From NCBI RefSeq assembly GCF_900107395.1, contig NZ_FNPW01000014.1, positions 53,216-117,215 on the forward strand: a stretch of DNA of 64,000 nucleotides, written 5' to 3'. Under the pieces are notes generated by a model, which did not search any database, was not told the origin of the DNA, and was given only the letters and a program-made list of their open reading frames with translations. Position numbers and translations under genes: made by a program. Positions 1 to 8,046 of the stretch are shown piece after piece (within the stretch, counting starts at the first letter, position 1; the number at the start of each line of letters is the position of its first letter). Source of the stretch: Pseudomonas sp. NFIX28 (GTDB taxonomy: Bacteria > Pseudomonadota > Gammaproteobacteria > Pseudomonadales > Pseudomonadaceae).

Positions 1-53
1 GCTGCGGTGAGGCAGGTGGAATGCGGTTGGCCGTTTTGCGGGCGCTGCGCGCC

Positions 54-140
54 CGATCGCAGCCTCGCGGGGCTCGGCAGCGGCTACGGGTTTTCCGTTT
101 TGCTTGCGCGTTTTTTGTAGCCGCTGGCGCCTTCGCGATC
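54..140. repeat. Degenerate REP-like inverted pair
   Basis: A GCAGCGGCTACGG arm (about 54-89) faces a TGTAGCCGCTGGCG arm (about 116-140). They are diverged relatives of the TGTAGCCGCTGCCGCAGG REP family seen elsewhere in the window, here in the opposite relative order. Bases 1-261 hold no convincing gene, only this repeat and the regulatory sites below. Confidence 0.55.
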
Positions 141-155
141 TCAAGCGTTAAAGCT

Positions 156-170
156 GTTCGCTGATCGGAC
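156..170. promoter_or_regulatory. IclR-type (PcaR-like) operator candidate, copy 1
   Basis: The 15-bp sequence GTTCGCTGATCGGAC fits GTTCG-N3-AT-CG-N-AC, shared with the leaders of quiC (5126-5140) and aroQ (12359-12373). It lies 92 bp upstream of the oxidoreductase start. The half-sites GTTCG / CGnAC are those expected of PcaR/PcaU/PobR-type IclR regulators. That this copy binds such a regulator is inferred from the match alone. Confidence 0.55.
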
Positions 171-199
171 ACTATTTTGTTTTGCTCTTGTGTGAAAGT

Positions 200-235
200 G
201 GAACCGAGTTCTAAATATTTTAAATTTCGTGTTCC
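200..235. promoter_or_regulatory. Inverted repeats in leader of the oxidoreductase gene
   Basis: GAAC-CGA-GTTC (201-211) is a compact perfect inverted repeat, and GGAAC (200-204) also pairs with GTTCC (231-235) across an AT-rich stretch. These lie 27-62 bp before the start codon, where an operator would be expected. No regulator can be assigned. Confidence 0.35.
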
Positions 236-261
236 GATAACAATCACACGAGGATCCCGCC

Positions 262-1317
262 TTGGACTCGCCTTTGCGCATTGCCCTGATCGGCGCCGGC
301 AATATGGGCCAGCAGCATTATCAACACCTCAAGACCCTCACCGAGGCCAGGCTCTGTGCCGTGGCCGATCCTGGGCCGCAAGCCGCGGGAATCGCCGATG
401 GCTGGCAGGTGCCGTATTACCCCGAGTATCGACGGATGCTCGAACAGGCCCGCCCCGATGCAGTGATCGTCGCCAACCCGAACAACCTGCACGTCAGCAC
501 CGCGCTGGATTGCCTGGCCGCCGGCGTGCCGGTGCTGCTGGAGAAACCGGTCGGCGTGCAACTGGAGGAGGCGCGCGAACTGGTCGCTGCGGTGAAAGCC
601 AGCGGCGTCCCGGTGCTGGTCGGGCATCATCGGCGCCATAACCCGCTGATCGCCCGCGCCCATGAGTTGCTGCGGGGCGGGGCGGTGGGCCGCTTGACCA
701 CGGTTACCGCGCTCTGGCAATTGCACAAGCCCGACAGCTATTTCGAGATTCCCTGGCGCCGCGAGCCCGGGGCCGGAATGCTGCTGACCAACCTGATTCA
801 CGACCTCGACCTGCTGCGTCACCTGTGTGGCGAAGTGCGGCAGGTGCAGGCTGTCACCAGCAATGCGGTGCGCGGTTTTGCCAATGAGGATTGCGCCGCC
901 GTCCTGTTGCAATTCGCCAACGGCGCCCTGGGCAGCCTGACCGCTTCCGACGCCGTGGCGGCGCCCTGGAGCTGGGAGCTCGATTCCGGCGAGAACCCGG
1001 TGTATCCGCGCCAGGCCGACCAGCCATGCTACCTGCTGGCCGGCACCGGTGGCGCCCTGAGCATTCCGCAGCTCAAGCGCTGGCAATACGCCGAGGCCGG
1101 GGCTGGCTGGCATCAGCCGTTGCTGGTGAGCGAGGAAAATGTCACCGCCGCCGAAGCCCTGCGCCTGCAATTGCAGCACTTCGTCAAAGTGGCGCGGCGC
1201 GAGGTCGAGCCGCTGGTCAGCGTGGCCGATGCGGCGCGGACCCTGGCGCTGATCGAGGCGATTCGCGAAGCGGCCGCGACCGGCCGGGCCTGCGCTCCGG
1301 CGCTGATCGAGGAATGA
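262..1317 (+). CDS. Gfo/Idh/MocA family NAD(P)-dependent oxidoreductase
   Basis: The 351-aa cytoplasmic protein has a Rossmann fold with GAGNMG at residues 11-16, the family EKP motif (94-96) and an IHD catalytic-region motif (180-181). Members oxidise or reduce sugars, cyclitols and related polyols; the substrate cannot be read from sequence. The TTG start is preceded by AGGAT with 6-base spacing. Its stop overlaps the next gene in an ATGA, so the two are translationally coupled. Given the neighbouring quinate/shikimate genes and the shared 15-bp box upstream, a cyclitol-like substrate is plausible but is inference. Confidence 0.9.
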   Translation: MDSPLRIALIGAGNMGQQHYQHLKTLTEARLCAVADPGPQAAGIADGWQVPYYPEYRRMLEQARPDAVIVANPNNLHVSTALDCLAAGVPVLLEKPVGVQLEEARELVAAVKASGVPVLVGHHRRHNPLIARAHELLRGGAVGRLTTVTALWQLHKPDSYFEIPWRREPGAGMLLTNLIHDLDLLRHLCGEVRQVQAVTSNAVRGFANEDCAAVLLQFANGALGSLTASDAVAAPWSWELDSGENPVYPRQADQPCYLLAGTGGALSIPQLKRWQYAEAGAGWHQPLLVSEENVTAAEALRLQLQHFVKVARREVEPLVSVADAARTLALIEAIREAAATGRACAPALIEE

Positions 1318-2135
1318 GCATGAACGAACGCATTCTTTCCCTGGCCAGCCTCACGGTGCTGGAGATTTCGCCGCCGCAGATGGTCGAGGTCGCCGCCCGT
1401 GCCGGTTACAGCCACGTCGGTTTGCGCCTGGTGCCGGCGACGCCGGAAGAACACCACTTTGCCCTGGTGGCCGACGCCGAGTTGCGCCGGCAGACCCTGA
1501 GCCGCCTGCGCGACACCGGCATTTGTGTGCTGGATGTGGAGATCCTGCGGCTCAAGCCGCAAACCCGGGTGGCGGACTTCGAAGCGGTGCTGGCGGTGGG
1601 CGCGGAGTTCGGCGCCAGCGAGCTGCTGGTGGCCGGCAACGACCCCGACGAAGGGCGCATGACCGAGCGCTTCGCCGAACTGTGCGACCTGGCGTCGATC
1701 TACGGCTTGCACCCGCACCTGGAGTTCATGCCGTGGACCGATGCACGCAACCTGGAACAGGCGCTGCGGGTGGTGGAGAACGCCGGCCGCGGCAATGCCG
1801 CGGTGCTGGTGGACGCGTTCCACTTCGATCGCTCGGCCTCGCGCCTGGAAGACCTGGCGCAGGTCGCGCCAGCGCGGTTGCGTTATGCCCAGCTGTGCGA
1901 CGTGGCCGGCCCGCGCCCGGACGATATGCAGGAGATTTTGCGTCAGGCCCGCAACGAGCGGCGTTTCCCCGGCGACGGCGATTGCGACCTGACGGGGCTC
2001 TTGCGCTGCTTGCCGGCCAACCTGCCGTTGAGCCTGGAAATCCCCACGGTGGCATTGCTCGAGCAGGGCGTTAGCGCCCTGGAACGGGCGCAGCTGGCGC
2101 TGGACAAGACTCGCGCGCTGCTCGCCCGGCTTTAG
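1314..2135 (+). CDS. Sugar phosphate isomerase/epimerase-like TIM-barrel protein
   Basis: The 273-aa protein belongs to the xylose-isomerase-like/AP-endonuclease-2 TIM-barrel family, which uses divalent metal to isomerise, epimerise or dehydrate sugars and cyclitols. Probable metal ligands sit in HLEFMPW, VLVDAFHF and LSLEIP. It starts within the stop of the upstream oxidoreductase (ATGA, 1314-1317); an ATG two codons later (1320) is possible. Oxidoreductase plus isomerase pairs are typical of inositol- or keto-sugar-type pathways. It is a shorter relative of the N-terminal domain of QuiC at 5350. Substrate unknown. Confidence 0.85.
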   Translation: MSMNERILSLASLTVLEISPPQMVEVAARAGYSHVGLRLVPATPEEHHFALVADAELRRQTLSRLRDTGICVLDVEILRLKPQTRVADFEAVLAVGAEFGASELLVAGNDPDEGRMTERFAELCDLASIYGLHPHLEFMPWTDARNLEQALRVVENAGRGNAAVLVDAFHFDRSASRLEDLAQVAPARLRYAQLCDVAGPRPDDMQEILRQARNERRFPGDGDCDLTGLLRCLPANLPLSLEIPTVALLEQGVSALERAQLALDKTRALLARL

Positions 2136-2158
2136 CGGGTAGCGGGTGCGACTTTTTT

Positions 2159-2214
2159 CGCGGGCAAGCCTCGCTCCTACGGACCCGGTTTCGTAGGAGC
2201 GAGGCTTGCCCGCG
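2159..2214. repeat. REP inverted pair (type GTAGGAGCGAGGCTTGCC)
   Basis: Two perfect 22-bp copies face each other (2159-2180 and 2193-2214) across 12 bp, giving a long hairpin. It sits between the isomerase-like gene and the DMT permease. Confidence 0.9.
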
Positions 2215-2258
2215 AAGCTGTTTTCTACACACAAACCCTATCTTGAGAGGCCCCGCGG

Positions 2259-3137
2259 ATGACCCTCAGCACACCCCTTTGCGGTGTCAACCAGCCCTTC
2301 AAGGGCATCCTGCTGGTCGTCGTGGCGACCTTCCTGTTCGCCAGCCACGACGCCTTGTCGAAGTACCTCTCGGGGTTCTACCCGGTGGTGATGGTGGTCT
2401 GGGCCCGCTACCTGATCCATACCCTGCTGATGGCCGGGATCTTCCTGCCGCAATCGGGCCTGCGAGTGCTGCGCACCAAGCGGCCGCTGTTGCAGTGTGT
2501 GCGGGCCTTGTGCCTGCTCAGCACCAGCCTGCTGTTCACCTCGGCGCTGCTGTTCATTCCGCTGGCCGAAGCCACCGCGGTCAACTTCCTCGCGCCGGTG
2601 CTGGTCACCGCGCTGTCGGTGCCGCTGCTCGGCGAGCGGGTCACGCGGGGCCAGTGGCTGGCGGTGATCTGCGGCTTTATCGGGGTGCTGATCATCGTTC
2701 ACCCGGGCGGCGACCTGTTCACTCCGGCGGTGTTGCTGCCTTTCTGCTCGGCGCTGTTTTTCTGCTTCTACCAACTGCTGACCCGCAAACTCGCCGAGCA
2801 CGACAGCCCGACCACCAGCAACTTCTTCGCCGGCCTGTGCAACACCCTGGCGATGAGCGCGCTGGTGCCGTTCTTCTGGCAGCTGCCGAGCTTTACCCAT
2901 GGCGTGCTGATGTTGGCGCTGGGGGCCTGCGGCATGACCGCCCACCTGTTCCTGACCCAGGCCTTCCGCCATGCAGCGCCGGCCTTGCTGGCGCCGTTCG
3001 GCTATTGCCAGATCGTCTTCGCCGGGTTGCTGGGCTGGCTGCTGTTCAGCCATACGCCGCTGCCAATCACCCAGCTGGGCATCGCCGTGATCTGCCTCAG
3101 CGGCCTGGCGGCTGCCTGGCAACAGCGTCGGCGCTGA
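2259..3137 (+). CDS. DMT-superfamily (EamA) permease
   Basis: The 292-aa integral membrane protein is predicted to have ten helices in two EamA repeats, the standard size for drug/metabolite transporters. Hydrophobic segments run from LLVVVATFLFASHDALSKY to the C-terminal ITQLGIAVICLSGLAAAW, with a short basic tail. A GAGAGG ribosome site lies 9 bases upstream of the start. Direction and substrate are unknown. Its place downstream of the oxidoreductase-isomerase pair suggests transport of that substrate or product, but a REP hairpin separates them. Confidence 0.88.
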   Translation: MTLSTPLCGVNQPFKGILLVVVATFLFASHDALSKYLSGFYPVVMVVWARYLIHTLLMAGIFLPQSGLRVLRTKRPLLQCVRALCLLSTSLLFTSALLFIPLAEATAVNFLAPVLVTALSVPLLGERVTRGQWLAVICGFIGVLIIVHPGGDLFTPAVLLPFCSALFFCFYQLLTRKLAEHDSPTTSNFFAGLCNTLAMSALVPFFWQLPSFTHGVLMLALGACGMTAHLFLTQAFRHAAPALLAPFGYCQIVFAGLLGWLLFSHTPLPITQLGIAVICLSGLAAAWQQRRR

Positions 3138-3229
3138 GTTGCGTTGGTAACAGGGGGACAGCCGGTATCGACTGAGAGAAGAAAAAAAGCAGGCCCGGAC
3201 TTACTGCCGATCAGCGAGGGCGATCCCCC

Positions 3230-3329
3230 GTAGGAGCGAAGCTTGCTCGCGAAAAACCTTAACGACAACGCGCACTATCTGGTTCAACGCGCTGTGCTGG
3301 AGGTCTTCGCGGGCAAGCCTCGCTCCTAC
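3230..3329. repeat. REP inverted pair
   Basis: GTAGGAGCGAAGCTTGCTCGCG (3230-3251) faces CGCGGGCAAGCCTCGCTCC... (3308-3329) across 56 bp, between the convergent DMT and MFS permease genes. It could act as a 3'-end stabiliser or terminator for both. Confidence 0.85.
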
Positions 3330-3364
3330 ATTAGGCCCGGAACCGGGCCTGCGAGAGGAAAGCG

Positions 3365-4711
3365 TCAGTCTTCTATTTTTGGAATCTTGCGTGGGGCCAT
3401 GAAGTACATCCAGGTCAAGGCAATGAAGTACATCGCCGGGATCAGGGTGAACAGCACGGTGTAGTTATTGTTGGTGACGGTCAGGATGTGGCCCACCAGC
3501 TGGGTCATGAACATGCCGCCGATGGCCGCGCACATGCCGCCGAAACCGAACACCGTGCTCATCATGTGCTTGGGCGTGTAGTCCATCACCAGGCTCCAGA
3601 TGTTGGCGGTCCAGGCCTGGTGCGCGCCGATGGCCAGGGAGATGGCGAACACCGCCAGCCACAGGTTGCTGGCGCCGGCCGCCATGACCACGCCGACGAT
3701 GCAGCAGGCGAACAGCAGCATGGACATCAGGCGCGCCTTGATCGGGTTGACTCCGCGGCCGATCAGGAACGACGAGAGGATGCCGCCGCCGACGCTGCCG
3801 AAGTCGGCGGTCAGGTAGATGATGATCAGCGGGATGCCCATCTGGGTCACGTTGATGCCCAGGTTGTACTGCTGGTTGAGGAAGGGTGGCAGCCAGTACA
3901 GGTAGAACCAGAACACTGGCGCGGTGATCGAGTAGGCGAGGGCGAAGGCCCAGGTGCCGCGCATGCGCAGGATGCGCGAGAAAGGCACGCGGGTCTGTTC
4001 CGGCTCGACTTCTTTCTGGATGTATTCAAGCTCGGACTGTTTGACCGTCGGATGGTCCTCCGGGTTGAAGTACTTCAGGCCCCAGAACAGCAGCCAGACG
4101 CCGCCCAGCGCGGCCATGCACAGGAACGCCGCCTGCCAGCCCCAGGCGTGCAGGATCAACGGCAGCAGCATGGGCGTGAACATCGCGCCGACGTTGGTCC
4201 CGGCGTTGAAGATGCCGGTGGCCACCGCGCGTTCGCCGGCCGGGAACCACAGGCGCGTGGTCTTCACGCAGGCCGGGTAGTTGGCGGCCTCGGTCAGCCC
4301 GAGGATGAAGCGGCAGACCATAAAGCCCGCGGCCGAAGTGGCCAGGCCGTGAGCGCCGGTGGCCAGGCTCCACAGCAGCACCGCGAAGAAGAACACGCGC
4401 TTGACGCCGACCCGGTCGATCAGCCGTCCCTGCAGGACGAAACCGACGGCGTAGCCGACCTGGAACCAGAAGTTGATGTTGGCGTAGTCCATCGCCGTCC
4501 AGCTCATTTCCTTGGCCAGGATCGGTTGCATGACCCCCAGGGCGGCGCGGTCGATGTAGTTCAGGGTGGTGGCGAAGAACACCAGGGCGAGCATGCCCCA
4601 GCGGGTCTTGCCGACCGCCATGGCACCGCGGATCTTGTCGCCGATGCCACCGGAGGCGGTGCCGAGGCTCGAGGCCATGCGGGAGCTTTGAGAAGGAATC
4701 ATGTGGGCCAT
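3365..4711 (-). CDS. MFS transporter, anion:cation symporter (ACS) family
   Basis: The 448-aa, 12-helix major facilitator protein has TLNYIDRAALG at its first helix, typical of ACS-family hexuronate/glucarate/aromatic-acid symporters. It diverges from quiC, an arrangement I recall for the P. aeruginosa quinate/shikimate genes, so uptake of quinate, shikimate or dehydroshikimate is the best guess. The start is uncertain: ATGs at 4711, 4702 and 4678 are all in frame and none has a strong ribosome site. The N-terminal 40 residues are polar and poorly conserved in such families. Confidence 0.85.
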   Translation of the reverse strand: MAHMIPSQSSRMASSLGTASGGIGDKIRGAMAVGKTRWGMLALVFFATTLNYIDRAALGVMQPILAKEMSWTAMDYANINFWFQVGYAVGFVLQGRLIDRVGVKRVFFFAVLLWSLATGAHGLATSAAGFMVCRFILGLTEAANYPACVKTTRLWFPAGERAVATGIFNAGTNVGAMFTPMLLPLILHAWGWQAAFLCMAALGGVWLLFWGLKYFNPEDHPTVKQSELEYIQKEVEPEQTRVPFSRILRMRGTWAFALAYSITAPVFWFYLYWLPPFLNQQYNLGINVTQMGIPLIIIYLTADFGSVGGGILSSFLIGRGVNPIKARLMSMLLFACCIVGVVMAAGASNLWLAVFAISLAIGAHQAWTANIWSLVMDYTPKHMMSTVFGFGGMCAAIGGMFMTQLVGHILTVTNNNYTVLFTLIPAMYFIALTWMYFMAPRKIPKIED

Positions 4712-5125
4712 CCGTTCAATGACTGACGAGGGACAACTCGTCGGGACTCAAGGGCGCGTGATCGATTGTCGACTGTGCGGACGGACCGCGGGGGAACTCG
4801 ATGATCGATCGGCTGAGTGCTTTGGTCGACGCGCGTCGGGCGCGGCGGTGGAAAGCGGGTTGGTCAGCGTGCGGGCATGGTCAGCCCAGGGGCCGTAGTG
4901 TGTCCGTCTGAAGGCGGCGGTGAGAGGCGTGGGCGGATGAGAGCTGCGGGAGCAGGCAAAGAAGTGTGGCGTTGAGTGCAAGCATGAGGGTGTACCCGAT
5001 TTTTGAAATTTTTATGGTGTGTTCTGGGTCTTTGGCGATTGAAGCCCGCAGGTTCGGTGCCGGCTCAATGTGCTGTCGATGGTGCGTAGTGGACGAAAAA
5101 TCGTCAATTCGCCAACGGGCATTTT

Positions 5126-5140
5126 GTTCGATAATCGCAC
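5126..5140 (+). promoter_or_regulatory. PcaR-type operator, copy 2 (quiC leader)
   Basis: GTTCGATAATCGCAC is, as I recall, identical to the 15-bp PcaR binding sequence of the P. putida pca promoters. PcaR is the IclR-family activator that responds to beta-ketoadipate. It sits about 210 bp upstream of quiC, whose product protocatechuate feeds that pathway. Confidence 0.7.
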
Positions 5141-5159
5141 GAAAAACTAACTGGTTCGT
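5139..5159. promoter_or_regulatory. ACGAA-N11-TTCGT palindrome containing ACTAACTGGTT
   Basis: ACGAA (5139-5143) and TTCGT (5155-5159) flank ACTAACTGGTT (5146-5156). The 11-mer recurs exactly at 12298-12308 upstream of aroQ. The TAAC-TG-GTT core is near-symmetric, which suits a TetR-type dimer such as the regulator encoded at 7347. Confidence 0.45.
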
Positions 5160-5224
5160 ACACTTTAAATTGCTGTCTGCAATGCCCGGCTCAATAATCC
5201 GCCCCATCCAATAACCAACGTACC

Positions 5225-5310
5225 TGTAGCCGCTGCCGCAGGCTGCGATGGCCCGCGAAGCGGGCGCGGGAGCTTCAGTGCGCTGGAGGACCTGCGGCAG
5301 CGGCCACAGG
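5225..5310. repeat. REP inverted pair (type TGTAGCCGCTGCCGCAGG)
   Basis: TGTAGCCGCTGCCGCAGGCTGCGAT-type arm at 5225-5249 faces a partly diverged CCTGCGGCAGCGGCCACAGG at 5291-5310. It lies in the quiC leader, between the putative operators and the gene. Confidence 0.85.
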
Positions 5311-5349
5311 CACGGCGCCCGATCTGTGGTCATTACCGGGAGTTGAAAC

Positions 5350-7260
5350 ATGCAGCGTTCCATTGCCACCGTCTCCTTGAGCGGTACCCTGCCGGAAAAA
5401 CTCGAAGCCATTGCCGCCGCCGGTTTTGACGGCGTGGAAATTTTCGAGAACGACCTGCTCTATTACGACGGCAGCCCCCGGGAGATCCGCCAGATGTGCG
5501 CGGACCTGGGCATCGCCATCACCTTGTTCCAGCCCTTTCGCGATTTCGAAGGCTGCCGCCGCGACCGCCTGCAGCGCAACCTGGAGCGCGCCGAGCGCAA
5601 GTTCGACCTGATGCAGGAACTGGGCACCGACCTGGTGCTGGTGTGCAGCAACGCCGCGGCCGACAGCGTCGGCTACCGGCAGATCCTCGTGGACGACCTG
5701 CGCCTGTTGGCCGAGCGCGCCGGCAGCCGTGGCCTGCGCATCGGCTACGAAGCCCTGGCCTGGGGCCGGCACGTCAATACTTATCAACAGGTGTGGGACA
5801 TCGTCCGCGAGGCCGACCACCCGAGCCTGGGCGTGCTGCTCGACAGCTTCCACACCTTGTCGCTCAAGGGCGACCCGGCGGCGATCGCCGAGATTCCCGG
5901 GGACAAGATTTTCTTCGTGCAGATGGCCGACGCGCCGATCCTGGCCATGGACGTGCTGGAGTGGAGCCGGCACTTTCGCTGCTTCCCGGGGCAGGGCGAT
6001 TTCGACTTGCCGGGGTTCCTCGCGCCGATCATCAAGAGCGGCTACACCGGGCCGTTGTCGCTGGAGATCTTCAATGACGGTTTCCGTGCCGCGCCCCCAC
6101 GCGCCAATGCCGCCGATGGCCTGCGTTCGCTGCTGTACCTGGAGGAGAAAACCCGCCAGCGCCTGGAACAGGAAGCCGCGCCGGTGGCCAATATCGATAC
6201 CCTGTTCGCGCCGCCGCCGGCCAGTGAGTATGGCGGCACCGAGTTCCTTGAGTTCGCCGTGGACGACGCGCTGGGCGCCAAGCTTGGCGGCTGGCTGGAA
6301 CGCCTGGGGTTCGCCAGGGCCGGCCTGCATCGCTCGAAGAACGTCAGCCTGATGCGCCAGGGCGATATCAACCTGATCCTCAACTCTGAGCCGTACTCCT
6401 TTGCCCACAGTTTCTTCGAAGCCCACGGCCCCTCGGTGTGCGCCACGGCGATCCGGGTCAAGGACAGCGCCAAGGCGCTGGAGCGCGCGGTGGCCTACAA
6501 GGGCCAGCCGTATCGCGGGCTGGTGGGGCCCAACGAGCTGGAACTGGCCGCGGTGCGCGAGCTGGATGGCAGCCTGATCTACCTGGTGGACCAGGAGCAG
6601 GGCGGCCAGCACCTGTACGACACCGATTTCAATATGTTCCCGGGCGTGGTGGCCAAGGGCGGCCTCAAGCGCATCGACCACATGGCCATGGCGCTGCCGG
6701 CCGAGAGCCTCGACAGCTGGGTGCTGTTCTACAAGAGTCTGCTGGATTTCACCGCCGACGACGAAGTGGTGCTGCCCGATCCCTACGGGCTGGTGAAGAG
6801 CCGGGCGCTGCGCAGCCGCTGCAGCAGCATTCGTCTGCCGCTGAACATTTCCGAAAACCGCAAGACCGCGATCTCCCATGCGCTGTCCAGCTATGGCGGC
6901 TCGGGCGTGCATCACATCGCCTTCGATTGCGACGATATCTTTACCGAAGTCAGCCGGGCCAAGGAAGCGGGCGTGCCGCTGCTGGACATCCCGCTCAACT
7001 ACTACGACGACCTGGCGGCACGCTTCGATTTCGACGACGAGTTCCTCAGCGAACTGGCCTATTACAACGTGCTCTACGACCGCGACGCCCAGGGCGGCGA
7101 GTTGTTCCACGTCTACACCGAGCCGTTCGAAGGGCGCTTCTTCTTCGAGATCATCCAGCGCAAGAATGGCTATGTCGGTTATGGCGCGGCGAACGTCGCG
7201 GTGCGCCTGGCGGCCATGGCCAAATCGCGCAGCGGCGGGGCGCGGCACGCCAAGTTGTAG
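5350..7260 (+). CDS. quiC: 3-dehydroshikimate dehydratase (fused to HPPD-like domain)
   Basis: The 636-aa enzyme converts 3-dehydroshikimate to protocatechuate, the entry to the beta-ketoadipate pathway. The N-terminal TIM barrel (about 1-275) has the metal ligands Glu134, Asp165, Gln191 and Glu239 known for this family. The C-terminal part (about 290-630) is two VOC modules resembling 4-hydroxyphenylpyruvate dioxygenase; its His444, His521 or His522, and Glu600 could still form a metal site. A GGGAG ribosome site lies 8 bases upstream. It is divergent from the MFS permease and co-directional with the TetR gene. The dehydratase role is well supported; any activity of the second domain is unknown. 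Confidence 0.93.
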   Translation: MQRSIATVSLSGTLPEKLEAIAAAGFDGVEIFENDLLYYDGSPREIRQMCADLGIAITLFQPFRDFEGCRRDRLQRNLERAERKFDLMQELGTDLVLVCSNAAADSVGYRQILVDDLRLLAERAGSRGLRIGYEALAWGRHVNTYQQVWDIVREADHPSLGVLLDSFHTLSLKGDPAAIAEIPGDKIFFVQMADAPILAMDVLEWSRHFRCFPGQGDFDLPGFLAPIIKSGYTGPLSLEIFNDGFRAAPPRANAADGLRSLLYLEEKTRQRLEQEAAPVANIDTLFAPPPASEYGGTEFLEFAVDDALGAKLGGWLERLGFARAGLHRSKNVSLMRQGDINLILNSEPYSFAHSFFEAHGPSVCATAIRVKDSAKALERAVAYKGQPYRGLVGPNELELAAVRELDGSLIYLVDQEQGGQHLYDTDFNMFPGVVAKGGLKRIDHMAMALPAESLDSWVLFYKSLLDFTADDEVVLPDPYGLVKSRALRSRCSSIRLPLNISENRKTAISHALSSYGGSGVHHIAFDCDDIFTEVSRAKEAGVPLLDIPLNYYDDLAARFDFDDEFLSELAYYNVLYDRDAQGGELFHVYTEPFEGRFFFEIIQRKNGYVGYGAANVAVRLAAMAKSRSGGARHAKL

Positions 7261-7346
7261 GAGTTTCGTAACGGCGGCGGCAAAGGGCCGCCATCCTGCT
7301 TTCCTTCGCTGCGCGAGGCGGCCCATAATCGGCCGGGTGTGTAGTG

Positions 7347-8042
7347 ATGGCCGTGAGCCCCAGAATGACAATGACCAGAGAACTCTCCGTAGCGCCCGAA
7401 CAGCCTGTGATCGAGTCGCGCAAGAGTCGCAAGAACAACCCGGAAAAGACCCGCGAGAACATTCTTCAAGAAGCCATTGTCGAGTTCGTGCAGCAGGGTC
7501 TGTCCGGTGCTCGGGTGGATGCCATCGCCGAGCGCATCCACACCTCCAAGCGCATGATCTATTACTACTTCGGCAGCAAGGAGCAGCTGTACGTCGAGGT
7601 GCTGGAGAAGCTCTACGGCGATATCCGCAACACCGAAAGCCGCCTGCACCTGGCGGAGCTGGCGCCGCGCGATGCGATTCGCCGGCTGGTGGAATTCACC
7701 TTCGACCACCACGACCGCAACGTCGATTTCGTGCGCATCGTCAGCATCGAAAACATCCATAACGCCGAGTACGTGAAGCGCTCCGAAGCGATCAAGGCGA
7801 TGAACAACACCATCCTCCATGCCCTGGGCGAGATCCTCCGGCGCGGTGTCGACGAGGGTGTGTTCCGCGCCGGCCTGGACCCGCTGGACGTGCATTTGCT
7901 GATCAGTTCGTTCTGCTTCTACCGCGTGTCCAACCGCCACACCTTCGGCGAGATCTTCCAGATCGACCTGCCCGACGAAGCGATCAAGCAGCGCCACCGC
8001 GAAATGATCTGCGAATCGGTGCTGCGTTACTTGCAGGCCTGA
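7347..8042 (+). CDS. TetR/AcrR family transcriptional regulator
   Basis: The 231-aa protein has a TetR helix-turn-helix at about 40-85 (RENILQEAIVEF... HTSKRMIYYYFGSKEQLY) and a C-terminal ligand-binding domain of about 130 residues. It lies 86 bp after quiC in the same direction. I recall a TetR gene next to quiC in P. aeruginosa, so local control of quinate/shikimate genes is likely. Start choice is uncertain: ATG at 7347 or 7365, or GTG at 7344. Its 3' end abuts the convergent MocR gene, 4 bp away. Confidence 0.85.
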   Translation: MAVSPRMTMTRELSVAPEQPVIESRKSRKNNPEKTRENILQEAIVEFVQQGLSGARVDAIAERIHTSKRMIYYYFGSKEQLYVEVLEKLYGDIRNTESRLHLAELAPRDAIRRLVEFTFDHHDRNVDFVRIVSIENIHNAEYVKRSEAIKAMNNTILHALGEILRRGVDEGVFRAGLDPLDVHLLISSFCFYRVSNRHTFGEIFQIDLPDEAIKQRHREMICESVLRYLQA

Positions 8043-8046
8043 TCGC

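Larger units (their letters stand above)
4712..5349. other. Divergent intergenic region between MFS permease and quiC
   Basis: This 638-bp region has no credible gene. It is AT-richer than its surroundings at 4990-5215. It carries the PcaR-like box (5126-5140), the ACTAACTGGTT motif (5146-5156) and a REP pair (5225-5310), and must hold the promoters for both flanking genes. Confidence 0.7.

Noticed and set aside
4712-5349. Small genes in the 638-bp divergent region (for example frames of 60-176 aa)
   Set aside because: Frames overlap repeats or the operator sites, lack ribosome sites and have atypical composition.
5275-7371. 698-aa open frame antisense to quiC
   Set aside because: High-GC shadow of a gene with all active-site residues on the other strand; no recognisable domains and His/Gln/Arg-rich composition.
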